NCBI RefSeq assembly: GCF_019139815.1
Contig: NZ_CP077079.1
Location: 5,587,001 to 5,651,000 of the forward strand
Direction: 5' to 3'
DNA length: 64,000 nucleotides
DNA from: Pseudomonas asgharzadehiana
GTDB taxonomy: Bacteria > Pseudomonadota > Gammaproteobacteria > Pseudomonadales > Pseudomonadaceae
Positions 56,197 to 64,000 of this stretch are shown here, in pieces. Made by a program: the position numbers and the translations under genes. The notes below the pieces were generated by a model. That model made no database searches and was not told where the DNA came from. It saw nothing but the letters and a program-made list of their open reading frames with translations. Every line of letters begins with the position of its first letter. Position 1 is the first letter of the stretch.

Positions 56197-56757
56197 ATGG
56201 CCAAGCAAGCGCTCATCCTAATCGATATCCAGAACGACTACTTCCCCCAAGGCAAGTGGCCGCTTGACGGCGTGGAAACGGCTGCGGACAAGGCCGCCCA
56301 GGTGCTGCAGGCTTTCCGCGAGGCCGGGGATGCGGTGATTCATGTGCGTCATGAGTTCACCTCCGAGGACGCGCCGTTCTTCACACCCGAGTCCAAGGGT
56401 GCGCACCTGCATCCAAAAGTGCTGAACGAAGGCAACGAGCCGGTGGTGCTTAAACATTTCGTGAATGCATTTCGCGAAACCAACCTGCGCACCCTGCTGG
56501 AAAAACGCAGCATCACCGAACTGGTGGTGGTGGGCAGCATGAGCCATATGTGCGTCGATGCCGTGGTGCGGGCAGCGGCCGACCTGGGTTACACCGTCAC
56601 GGTGATCCACGACGCCTGCGCCACCCTGGACCTGGAGTTCAACGGGCAGGTGATTCCGGCGGCGCAGGTGCATGCCGCGTATATGGCGGCGCTGGCGTTT
56701 GGGTATGCGAATGTGGTGTCGGCGGACGAGTATGTGCAGGCCCGCGCAACGGCATGA
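56197..56757 (+). CDS. Isochorismatase-family cysteine hydrolase
   Basis: Hydrolase of 186 residues with the catalytic triad Asp10 (LIDIQNDYF), Lys86 (VVLKHFVNAF) and Cys119 (SMSHMCVDA). The family includes nicotinamidases and ureidoacrylate hydrolases; the substrate here is not readable. Ribosome site AAGAGG lies ahead of the ATG. Next to the GlxA-type regulator on the opposite strand, a pairing often seen for amide- or amine-responsive regulators. Confidence 0.9.
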   Translation: MAKQALILIDIQNDYFPQGKWPLDGVETAADKAAQVLQAFREAGDAVIHVRHEFTSEDAPFFTPESKGAHLHPKVLNEGNEPVVLKHFVNAFRETNLRTLLEKRSITELVVVGSMSHMCVDAVVRAAADLGYTVTVIHDACATLDLEFNGQVIPAAQVHAAYMAALAFGYANVVSADEYVQARATA

Positions 56758-56769
56758 CCACCACTGGTT

Positions 56770-57531
56770 TTAGCAGGTGGCGATGACGAACAGGCGCGGG
56801 AATGGCAGCAATACCGTGCCATCGGCCAGGGCGGGATAAGCCTGGGTAATCCGCGCTTGATAATCCTGCAGGAACGCGACTTTTTCGCTCTGCGTGAGCG
56901 GTGCGAGATAGGGGCGCAACGCCGAGCCCTTGAACCACTCCACCACAGCGGCATGATCGGCCAGGGGATGCTGGTAGGTGGTGCCCCATACATCGACAGT
57001 GCTGCAATGCCGGCTCAGCAGTTCGTAGTAGTAGCTCGCGGTGTGTCGCTCGTTGTGTTTGATCGTGCCAACCTTGGCAGCCCACGGGCCATCCGCCGCG
57101 ACTTGCCGAGCCAGGCGGTGCGCCGGCTCGTCGAGGTTGTCCGGGGTTTGCACCGCCAGCGTGCCGCCGGGGTTCAGTTGCCTGACCAGGTGCGGGTACA
57201 GCTTGGCGTGATCCGGCAGCCATTGCAGGGAGGCATTGGCCAGGATCACGTCGAATGGTTGCGCGGGGCTCCACGCACCAATGTCCGCCAGTTCGAAAGT
57301 CAACGCGGGCAGCCTTTTGCGCGCGTCGGCCAGCATGTCATCGGAACTGTCCAGGCCGGTGACGCGGGCTTGAGGGAACCGCTCGGCCAAGACTTCGGTG
57401 GAGTTGCCGGGCCCGCAGCCCAGGTCGACAGCGGTACGCACATTGGTATCGGGAATGGCGGCAACCAAGTCCCGGACGGGGCGGGTGCGCTGTTGTTCAA
57501 ACAGGGTGTATTGCTTGGCAGACCAGGTCAT
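56770..57531 (-). CDS. tam: Trans-aconitate 2-methyltransferase
   Basis: SAM-dependent methyltransferase of 253 residues. VDLGCGPGNSTEVLAERFP (about 35-53) binds the cofactor; FDVILANASLQWLPDHAKLYP and TPDNLDEPAHRLARQ are typical of Tam. It methylates trans-aconitate, a spontaneous product that inhibits aconitase. Convergent with the hydrolase gene, only 12 bases apart. Confidence 0.92.
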   Translation of the reverse strand: MTWSAKQYTLFEQQRTRPVRDLVAAIPDTNVRTAVDLGCGPGNSTEVLAERFPQARVTGLDSSDDMLADARKRLPALTFELADIGAWSPAQPFDVILANASLQWLPDHAKLYPHLVRQLNPGGTLAVQTPDNLDEPAHRLARQVAADGPWAAKVGTIKHNERHTASYYYELLSRHCSTVDVWGTTYQHPLADHAAVVEWFKGSALRPYLAPLTQSEKVAFLQDYQARITQAYPALADGTVLLPFPRLFVIATC

Positions 57532-57588
57532 TGCCGCTTTCCTTCTAACCCGTGGTGGTAGTGGACCGTACTGGAGCCGCGCATAGCG

Positions 57589-59160
57589 CTAAAACATCCA
57601 CGTATCGTAAGGCGCCTTGAAGATCAGGTAGTCGCGCTCAAACATAACCTTGATGCCGTTGGGGTGGAAGGAGCGGAGCAGTGGTTCCTGATGAACGTCG
57701 CCGTTCTTGTCCGTCCACCGGTAATAGGCGGAGCCCTGCGGCGACACTTTCAGTTGGGCCTCGACCTGCTCGCCCAGGTGTTGTCGCTGCGCCGGCTCAA
57801 ATGCCTCGGCAGGTACCTCCAAGCGCAGGCTAGTAACCACCTCATCCTGATGAACCGTATTGAAAAACCGTGCGAATGCGACCAGGTTTTTCGGTTGTTC
57901 AAGCGCGAACAACGCGCTTAGCAGCTGCGAATCTTCGAACAGCCGATCAAGGGGGAAATCAACGTGATTAATGGTGCCGGAGGTGTGAGTGAACTGCATC
58001 GATAGCCCCGGTTTCCCGGCAATATTGTCAATCACGCCCAAGCCCAGCCCATCGGCCATGGCCAGAGAGAGACTCTCGGCAATCATCCGTCGTAGCTTCG
58101 CTCGATCCGCCGGAGGATTCGCTGGGTCAAGGTCAGCCATTGACTGAAACGACGGGTGTGGCAGCAAGCTGATCCATCCGGCGGCAAGCGAGGTGTGCAA
58201 GATAATCCGCGTTGCTCGGGGCTGCTTTTGCAACTGCTGCACAAACGTGGTGAGTGCGGGGTTGAAGGGATCGATCTTTGCCAGATATTGCGCAACTTCA
58301 ACGGTGCTGTCGGGATCCTGAGTGGCGTCCAACCGCTCAAGGGCGTATTGGTGCGCCAACGCGCCGCCCTCGGAATCAAGACGCTCGTTCTGCAACATCT
58401 TGAAGGCCTGGAAGCGAAACGGCTTCGGGGAGTCGGCACGCTTGAGAATACTGACCGCCACGGGCATCAATCCCTCATCGCGGTCCATGATTTCGAGGAT
58501 GTAGAGCTTGCGGTTGTTGTCGAAATCAACATCCTGGAAGAGCGCTCTCAACCGCACGCTGATTGAGTCGTTACGCGCGCCGAAGGCCCAGCCGCCACGG
58601 GCCACCGAGAGCAGTTTGAGCGCATCGAGAAAATCCGAGCTGTCCGAGTCTTTCGACTCGATAATCGACAGCAGGCGGTTTTCGTCGCCCTTTCTGAAAT
58701 CCAGGTTAACCATGGACTCCCCGCGCGCCTTGCGGCGAGCCAACTGGATCATGTAGGAGTCAAGCAATGCTCGGGTGCGGTAGGTATCCAGCGTCTTGCT
58801 GGCGACTGAGGATTCGTTCTCAAGTGAAAGCCACGACTCCACACGCTGCTTCATCTGGGATTCAAATGTCGTCTGCAAATTGCTGCTGATGAAATAGGTC
58901 AGCGCAGACCCGCCGACCACAACCACCGAGATGATGAAGGTCAGCGCCTGGGTCGCCCGGGTAATGGGCGCATTGGCCTGCTCTAGAATCTCTTTGCTCA
59001 GTTCGTACTTCAGATGGCTTATTTGAGCCGCCTGGTTCGCTTCCAACTGGCGAACCCTCTCGAGGGCTTCCTGGATGCGCTGCTCGGCATCCTGAGTTTG
59101 CTCTCGGCAGGCTTTGAGGGCCTGGGCCAACGCATCCGATGCGGACGTATCAGTACTCAC
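57589..59160 (-). CDS. Unknown coiled-coil membrane protein (523 aa)
   Basis: I do not recognise this protein. Residues 1-65 form a predicted coiled coil (heptad-rich, EQRIQEALERVRQLEANQAAQ). One membrane helix lies near 72-92 (ALTFIISVVVVGGSALTYFI). The remaining 430 residues are soluble and helical, with HEAT-like short helix pairs around 180-320 and a C-terminal beta region (SAYYRWTDKNGDVHQEPLL). Type II topology would place the large domain in the periplasm; the reverse is possible. It lies beside ssb without a partner gene and may be an accessory insertion. Confidence 0.75.
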   Translation of the reverse strand: MSTDTSASDALAQALKACREQTQDAEQRIQEALERVRQLEANQAAQISHLKYELSKEILEQANAPITRATQALTFIISVVVVGGSALTYFISSNLQTTFESQMKQRVESWLSLENESSVASKTLDTYRTRALLDSYMIQLARRKARGESMVNLDFRKGDENRLLSIIESKDSDSSDFLDALKLLSVARGGWAFGARNDSISVRLRALFQDVDFDNNRKLYILEIMDRDEGLMPVAVSILKRADSPKPFRFQAFKMLQNERLDSEGGALAHQYALERLDATQDPDSTVEVAQYLAKIDPFNPALTTFVQQLQKQPRATRIILHTSLAAGWISLLPHPSFQSMADLDPANPPADRAKLRRMIAESLSLAMADGLGLGVIDNIAGKPGLSMQFTHTSGTINHVDFPLDRLFEDSQLLSALFALEQPKNLVAFARFFNTVHQDEVVTSLRLEVPAEAFEPAQRQHLGEQVEAQLKVSPQGSAYYRWTDKNGDVHQEPLLRSFHPNGIKVMFERDYLIFKAPYDTWMF

Positions 59161-59242
59161 GTTTCAACTCCTGTTCCATTCTGCTATCCCTGACGTGCCT
59201 GACCGCGCAGGGGTGCAGACCTGCGCAGTATTTTGCGGGCAA

Positions 59243-59279
59243 AAATAAAGCCCCTGGTGAATGCACAGGGGCTTTATTT
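59243..59279 (-). terminator. Rho-independent terminator downstream of ssb
   Basis: AAATAAAGCCCCTG and CAGGGGCTTTATTT form a 14-base perfect stem with a nine-base loop and T-rich ends on both strands. It ends the ssb transcript and could act in both directions. Confidence 0.9.
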
Positions 59280-59308
59280 GTTATCGACAACCGTTGCGAC
59301 TATCCGTT

Positions 59309-59824
59309 TTAGAACGGGATATCGTCATCAAAGCTGTCAAAGTCAGGAGCCGGTTGCGCAGCGGCCTGCTGTGGCGCTGGACGCGACTCACGCTGCGGCT
59401 GCTGGCTTGGCTGTGGACGCGACTGCTGTGGACGCGGAGCCGAGTTGGACATGCCACCCTGGCCCTGTTGGTCGCCCTGTGGACGACCGCCCAACAGTTG
59501 CATGGTGCCTTGCATGTCGACCACGATTTCAGTGGTGTAACGCTTGATGCCGTCCTTTTCCCACTCGCGGGTTTGCAGCTTGCCTTCGATGTAGACCTGC
59601 GAACCTTTGCGCAGGTATTCGCCGGCGATTTCCGCGACCTTGCCGAACATCGACACACGGTGCCATTCGGTCTTTTCGACCTTCTGACCGGTCTGCTTGT
59701 CGGTCCACTGTTCACTGGTCGCCAGACTCAGGTTGGTCACGGCGTTACCGTTAGGCAAGTAGCGAACTTCGGGATCCTGGCCGCACGTACCGACCAATAT
59801 GACTTTGTTAACCCCACGGGCCAT
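59309..59824 (-). CDS. ssb: Single-stranded DNA-binding protein
   Basis: SSB of 171 residues. The OB fold occupies 1-110 ([42 protein letters not shown]). A Gln/Pro/Arg-rich linker follows, and the conserved acidic tip SFDDDIPF is intact, allowing recruitment of partner repair proteins. It is nine bases downstream of the MFS gene and may share its transcript. Confidence 0.98.
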   Translation of the reverse strand: MARGVNKVILVGTCGQDPEVRYLPNGNAVTNLSLATSEQWTDKQTGQKVEKTEWHRVSMFGKVAEIAGEYLRKGSQVYIEGKLQTREWEKDGIKRYTTEIVVDMQGTMQLLGGRPQGDQQGQGGMSNSAPRPQQSRPQPSQQPQRESRPAPQQAAAQPAPDFDSFDDDIPF

Positions 59825-59833
59825 AACGTTCTC

Positions 59834-61228
59834 CTAGGCTGGGCGCGCTGTCGGCACTGGGTTGACCAGTTGCTCGAGCGTCGCGCGGTCCAATAATTCG
59901 GTGTCCAATTTGATGTAGATCGCAGCTTCTTCTGCGACCACTACTGCGTCCGTTACTCCAACGACGGCCTTCAGGCGCTCGGCCAAGCCAGCTTCGCGAA
60001 TCGCTTCAGGCGATAACGGCAGGCGTAGGCTCGTCACATACGGAGGTTCGCGCATGGTAACAGCAAAGGCCAACCAGAGGGCAGCCAGACCTGCGCATCC
60101 CAGGAACACAACCGACAAACCGCCATGCTGGAACATCCAGCCGCCCATAATGCCGCCGAGCGCGGAGCCCAGGAACTGGCTGGTGGAATACACCCCCATC
60201 GCCGTGCCCTTGCCGCCGGCCGGTGAAACTTTACTGATCAGCGAAGGCAGCGAAGCCTCCAGGAGGTTGAACGCGGTGAAGAACACCACCGTGCCGATCA
60301 CCAGCGCCCGCAGGCTGTCGCCGAACTGCCAGAAGAATAGTTCAGTGAGCATCAATGTCGCGACGGCGCCCAGCAAAACTCGTTTCATTTTGCGTTTTTT
60401 CTCGCCATAGATGATGAACGGGATCATGGCGAAGAACGAAATCAACAGCGCGGTGAGGTACACCCACCAGTGCTGCTCCTTGGGCAGGCCGGCTTTTTGC
60501 ACCAGTGCCAGGGGCAAGGCGACGAAGCTGCACATCAGCATGGCGTGCAATACGAAGATACCTAAATCCAGGCGCAGCAGGTCCGGGTGCTTGAGCGTCG
60601 GTAACAACGCCTTGCGCGCAACCCCGGACTCGCGGTGCTGCAACGTGCCGGTGGAGCGCGGCACCATGAAGGCCACGATGAGGATACCGATCAGCGCCAT
60701 GCCGCCGGTAGCGAGAAACAAACCGTGCAAGCCGAACGCACGCGTCAGCAACGGGCCAACCACCATGGCCACGGCAAACGACAGGCCTATGGTCATGCCG
60801 ATCATGGCCATGGCCTTGGTACGGTGCTGTTCGCGGGTCAGGTCCGACAGCAGTGCCATCACCGCAGCGGAAATCGCGCCGGCGCCTTGCAGGATACGTC
60901 CGGCGATCACGCCCCAGATCGAATCGGCCTGGGCCGCCAGCACACTGCCGAGGGCGAAGACGATCAGCCCCAGGTAAATCACCGGGCGGCGGCCAATGCG
61001 GTCGGAGATGATCCCGAACGGAATCTGAAAAATCGCCTGGGTCAGACCATAGGCGCCAATGGCCAGGCCGATCAGTGCCGGGGTCGCACCGGCGAGGTCC
61101 ATGCCATAGGTCGCCAGTACCGGCAACACCATAAACATGCCCAGCATACGGAAGGCGAACACCAGGGCCAGACCGCTTGCTGCTCGGGTCTCGCCGCTAC
61201 TCATGCGTTCGCTGTGGGGATCGTGCAT
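59834..61228 (-). CDS. MFS transporter, YajR-like
   Basis: Major facilitator of 464 residues with twelve hydrophobic segments and the motif-A loop [18 protein letters not shown]-terminal ferredoxin-like tail of about 70 residues ([21 protein letters not shown]) matches the extra YAM domain of YajR. Substrate unknown. The ssb-MFS-uvrA order is standard in Pseudomonas. Divergent from uvrA. Confidence 0.92.
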   Translation of the reverse strand: MHDPHSERMSSGETRAASGLALVFAFRMLGMFMVLPVLATYGMDLAGATPALIGLAIGAYGLTQAIFQIPFGIISDRIGRRPVIYLGLIVFALGSVLAAQADSIWGVIAGRILQGAGAISAAVMALLSDLTREQHRTKAMAMIGMTIGLSFAVAMVVGPLLTRAFGLHGLFLATGGMALIGILIVAFMVPRSTGTLQHRESGVARKALLPTLKHPDLLRLDLGIFVLHAMLMCSFVALPLALVQKAGLPKEQHWWVYLTALLISFFAMIPFIIYGEKKRKMKRVLLGAVATLMLTELFFWQFGDSLRALVIGTVVFFTAFNLLEASLPSLISKVSPAGGKGTAMGVYSTSQFLGSALGGIMGGWMFQHGGLSVVFLGCAGLAALWLAFAVTMREPPYVTSLRLPLSPEAIREAGLAERLKAVVGVTDAVVVAEEAAIYIKLDTELLDRATLEQLVNPVPTARPA

Positions 61229-61340
61229 GGAAAAACCTCGTGTGAACCGGCGGCGATTCTACCAGTCCCATCGATTGAGAGGGTATATGCGGCGCTTTGC
61301 CGCGCAGCTTTCATGTAAGGCTGCACCCGGCACTTTGACA

Positions 61341-61356
61341 GTGTATATTCATCCAG
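61341..61356. promoter_or_regulatory. Candidate LexA (SOS) box upstream of uvrA
   Basis: GTGTATATTCATCCAG fits CTG-N10-CAG with one mismatch (GTG for CTG) and has the TATAT-rich centre. It lies about 50-65 bases before the uvrA start and adjoins a perfect TTGACA at 61335. Confidence 0.55.
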
Positions 61357-61406
61357 TCTTCCGTCGTATACTCCCGCATTATTTACGCCCGCCGTGCGAG
61401 GCCATC

Positions 61407-64000
61407 TTGGACAAGATCCTGATTCGTGGGGCTAGAACCCACAACCTGAAGAACATCGACCTGACCCTGCCCCGGGACAAACTGATCGTCATCACCGGCC
61501 TGTCCGGCTCCGGCAAATCGTCCCTGGCGTTCGATACGCTGTATGCCGAAGGCCAGCGTCGCTATGTGGAGTCACTGTCGGCCTATGCCCGCCAGTTCCT
61601 GTCGATGATGGAAAAACCCGACGTCGACACCATCGAGGGCCTGTCGCCGGCGATTTCCATCGAACAGAAGTCGACCTCCCATAACCCGCGCTCCACCGTG
61701 GGCACCATCACCGAAATCTACGACTACTTGCGCCTGCTCTATGCGCGAGTCGGTATTCCGCGCTGCCCGGACCACGACATTCCCCTGGAAGCCCAGACCG
61801 TCAGCCAGATGGTCGACCTGGTGCTGGCCCAGCCGGAAGGCGCCAAGCTGATGCTGCTGGCCCCGGTGATTCGCGAGCGCAAGGGCGAACACCTTTCCGT
61901 CTTCGAAGAGCTGCGCGCCCAGGGTTTTGTGCGCGCGCGCATCAACGGCAAGCTCTATGAACTGGACGAAGCGCCCAAGCTCGACAAGCAGAAGAAGCAC
62001 TCCATTGATGTGGTGGTCGACCGTTTCAAAGTACGTGCCGACCTGCAGCAGCGCCTGGCGGAGTCGTTCGAGACAGCGCTGAAGCTGGCGGACGGCATCG
62101 CCCTGGTAGCACCGATGGATGACGAGCCGGGCGAAGAGATCATCTTCTCCGCGCGCTTCGCCTGCCCGATCTGTGGCCATGCCATCAGCGAACTGGAACC
62201 CAAGCTGTTTTCCTTCAACAACCCGGCCGGCGCCTGCCCGACGTGTGATGGCCTGGGTGTGAAGCAGTTCTTTGACATCAAGCGCCTGGTTAACGGTGAA
62301 CTCACCTTGGCGGAGGGTGCGATACGCGGATGGGACAGGCGCAACGTCTATTACTTCCAGATGCTGGGGTCGCTGGCGTCGCACTATAAGTTCAGCCTGG
62401 AAATGCCCTTCAATCAACTGCCGGCGGACCAGCAGAAAGTCATCCTCCACGGCAGTGGCTCGCAGAATGTCGATTTCAAATATTTGAACGACCGCGGCGA
62501 CATTGTTAAGCGCTCGCATCCGTTTGAAGGCATCGTGCCGAACCTGGAACGGCGCTACCGCGAGACCGAATCGGCCAGCGTGCGCGAAGAGCTGGCGAAA
62601 TTCCTCAGCACCCAGCCCTGCCCGGATTGCCGAGGCACTCGCCTGCGTCGTGAGGCGCGGCATGTGTGGGTAGGCGAGAAAACGCTGCCAGCGGTGACCA
62701 ACCTGCCCATCGGCGATGCCTGCGAGTACTTTGGCGTACTCAAGCTGACCGGACGCCGCGGGGAAATTGCCGACAAGATCCTCAAGGAAATCCGCGAGCG
62801 GTTACAGTTCCTGGTTAACGTGGGCCTCGACTACCTGTCGCTGGATCGTAGCGCCGACACGTTGTCCGGCGGTGAGGCGCAGCGCATTCGTCTGGCCAGC
62901 CAGATCGGTGCCGGCCTGGTGGGTGTGTTGTATATCCTCGATGAGCCGTCGATTGGCTTGCACCAACGGGATAATGATCGCCTGCTGGGTACGCTGAAAC
63001 ACCTGCGCGATATTGGCAACACCGTGATCGTGGTCGAGCACGATGAAGACGCGATCCGCCTGGCGGACTATGTAGTCGATATCGGCCCGGGCGCCGGTGT
63101 GCATGGTGGGCATATCGTTGCCGAGGGCACCCCGGCCGAAGTGATGGCGCATCCCGACTCGTTGACCGGCAAGTACTTGTCCGGCCGCGTCAAGATCGAA
63201 GTACCGGCCAAACGTACACCGCGTAACAAAAAGATGGCGTTGCACCTCAAGGGCGCGCGCGGTAACAACCTGCGCAATGTCGACCTGGAGATTCCGTTGG
63301 GCCTGCTGACATGCGTGACCGGTGTTTCCGGCTCAGGCAAATCGACGCTGATCAATAACACGCTGTTCCCTTTGAGCGCCACTGCCCTGAACGGCGCGAC
63401 TACCCTGGAAGCCGCTGCGCATGACAGCATCAAGGGCCTGGAGCACCTGGACAAGGTGGTCGACATCGACCAGAGCCCGATCGGCCGTACACCGCGCTCC
63501 AACCCGGCAACCTATACCGGGCTGTTTACGCCGATTCGCGAGCTGTTTGCCGGAGTACCGGAGTCCCGCTCGCGCGGTTACGGGCCTGGTCGGTTCTCGT
63601 TCAACGTCAAGGGCGGGCGATGCGAAGCATGCCAGGGCGATGGCTTGATCAAGGTAGAGATGCACTTTTTGCCGGACATCTACGTGCCGTGCGATGTGTG
63701 CAAGAGCAAACGCTATAACCGTGAAACCCTGGAGATCAAATACAAAGGCAAGAGCATCCACGAAACCCTGGAGATGACTATCGAGGAAGCTCGTATGTTT
63801 TTCGACGCGGTCCCAGCGTTGGCGCGCAAGCTGCAAACGTTGATGGATGTGGGCCTGTCGTATATCAAGCTGGGGCAATCGGCGACCACGCTGTCTGGTG
63901 GCGAGGCGCAACGGGTCAAGCTGTCTCGCGAGCTGTCCAAACGCGATACCGGCAAGACTCTGTATATCCTCGACGAACCGACCACGGGGCTGCATTTTGC
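61407..64000 (+). CDS. uvrA: Excinuclease ABC subunit A (truncated by window end)
   Basis: UvrA begins at a TTG codon (61407), reading [19 protein letters not shown], identical in style to other Pseudomonas UvrA starts. About 864 of about 944 residues are in the window. Visible: first Walker A GLSGSGKS, zinc module CPICG...CPTCDGLG, first ABC signature [16 protein letters not shown], second Walker A GVSGSGKS, second zinc module CEACQGDG...CDVCKS, and second signature [15 protein letters not shown], ending within [11 protein letters not shown]. It recognises DNA damage in nucleotide excision repair. A candidate SOS box lies upstream. Confidence 0.97.
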   Translation, partial: MDKILIRGARTHNLKNIDLTLPRDKLIVITGLSGSGKSSLAFDTLYAEGQRRYVESLSAYARQFLSMMEKPDVDTIEGLSPAISIEQKSTSHNPRSTVGTITEIYDYLRLLYARVGIPRCPDHDIPLEAQTVSQMVDLVLAQPEGAKLMLLAPVIRERKGEHLSVFEELRAQGFVRARINGKLYELDEAPKLDKQKKHSIDVVVDRFKVRADLQQRLAESFETALKLADGIALVAPMDDEPGEEIIFSARFACPICGHAISELEPKLFSFNNPAGACPTCDGLGVKQFFDIKRLVNGELTLAEGAIRGWDRRNVYYFQMLGSLASHYKFSLEMPFNQLPADQQKVILHGSGSQNVDFKYLNDRGDIVKRSHPFEGIVPNLERRYRETESASVREELAKFLSTQPCPDCRGTRLRREARHVWVGEKTLPAVTNLPIGDACEYFGVLKLTGRRGEIADKILKEIRERLQFLVNVGLDYLSLDRSADTLSGGEAQRIRLASQIGAGLVGVLYILDEPSIGLHQRDNDRLLGTLKHLRDIGNTVIVVEHDEDAIRLADYVVDIGPGAGVHGGHIVAEGTPAEVMAHPDSLTGKYLSGRVKIEVPAKRTPRNKKMALHLKGARGNNLRNVDLEIPLGLLTCVTGVSGSGKSTLINNTLFPLSATALNGATTLEAAAHDSIKGLEHLDKVVDIDQSPIGRTPRSNPATYTGLFTPIRELFAGVPESRSRGYGPGRFSFNVKGGRCEACQGDGLIKVEMHFLPDIYVPCDVCKSKRYNRETLEIKYKGKSIHETLEMTIEEARMFFDAVPALARKLQTLMDVGLSYIKLGQSATTLSGGEAQRVKLSRELSKRDTGKTLYILDEPTTGLHF

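Overview
The window is chromosomal DNA from a Pseudomonas of the fluorescens group. It is GC-rich. Gene order and protein sequences match core Pseudomonas blocks: eatR-aldehyde dehydrogenase-eat-eutBC; xseB-ispA-dxs; the nrdR-ribD-ribE-ribBA-ribH-nusB-thiL block; a zinc-regulated DUF2796/ABC operon next to oprG; and ssb-MFS-uvrA. Copies of the Pseudomonas REP repeat (core GTGGGAGGGGGCTTGCTCCC) lie between genes. I saw no rRNA, tRNA or CRISPR array and no structural phage genes.

Layout. 0-3.4 kb: one large, lower-GC, uncharacterised toxin-like protein. 3.4-11.1 kb: ethanolamine catabolism, with a sigma-54 activator divergent from aldehyde dehydrogenase, permease and both subunits of B12-dependent ethanolamine ammonia-lyase; a sigma-54 promoter and candidate activator sites are readable. 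11.1-15.3 kb: GNAT, DedA, MtfA, pyrophosphatase and an S24-type repressor with a candidate operator. 15.3-19.3 kb: FecI-FecR-TonB receptor iron-signalling set with a Fur box. 19.5-25.5 kb: YcaC hydrolase, then an Rhs polymorphic toxin with a low-GC C-terminal module and a cognate immunity gene.

25.8-33.7 kb: isoprenoid precursor genes (xseB, ispA, dxs), then cobalamin uptake (BtuB and a BtuF-like protein), ribA and a periplasmic binding protein. 33.8-39.2 kb: thiamine and riboflavin biosynthesis ending in nrdR. 39.4-45.8 kb: lipoprotein, methyltransferase, CnoX-like thioredoxin, then a Zur-box operon (His-rich periplasmic protein, ABC ATPase, FtsX-like permease, DUF3299 protein) and oprG with a candidate ANR site. 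45.8-53.1 kb: RmlD-like protein, MscS channel, DUF72 protein and the ybhP-clsB-ybhN membrane-lipid operon. 53.1-59.2 kb: accessory genes (alpha/beta hydrolase, DUF3182, GlxA-type regulator with isochorismatase hydrolase, tam, an unknown coiled-coil membrane protein). 59.3-64 kb: ssb, a YajR-like MFS transporter and uvrA, which runs off the right edge.

The main functional link is cobalamin: the window encodes a B12-dependent enzyme (EutBC) and B12 uptake proteins (BtuB, BtuF). The least characterised parts are the 1092-residue protein at the left edge, the Rhs C-terminal toxin and its immunity protein, the DUF3182/hydrolase pair, and the 523-residue protein beside ssb.
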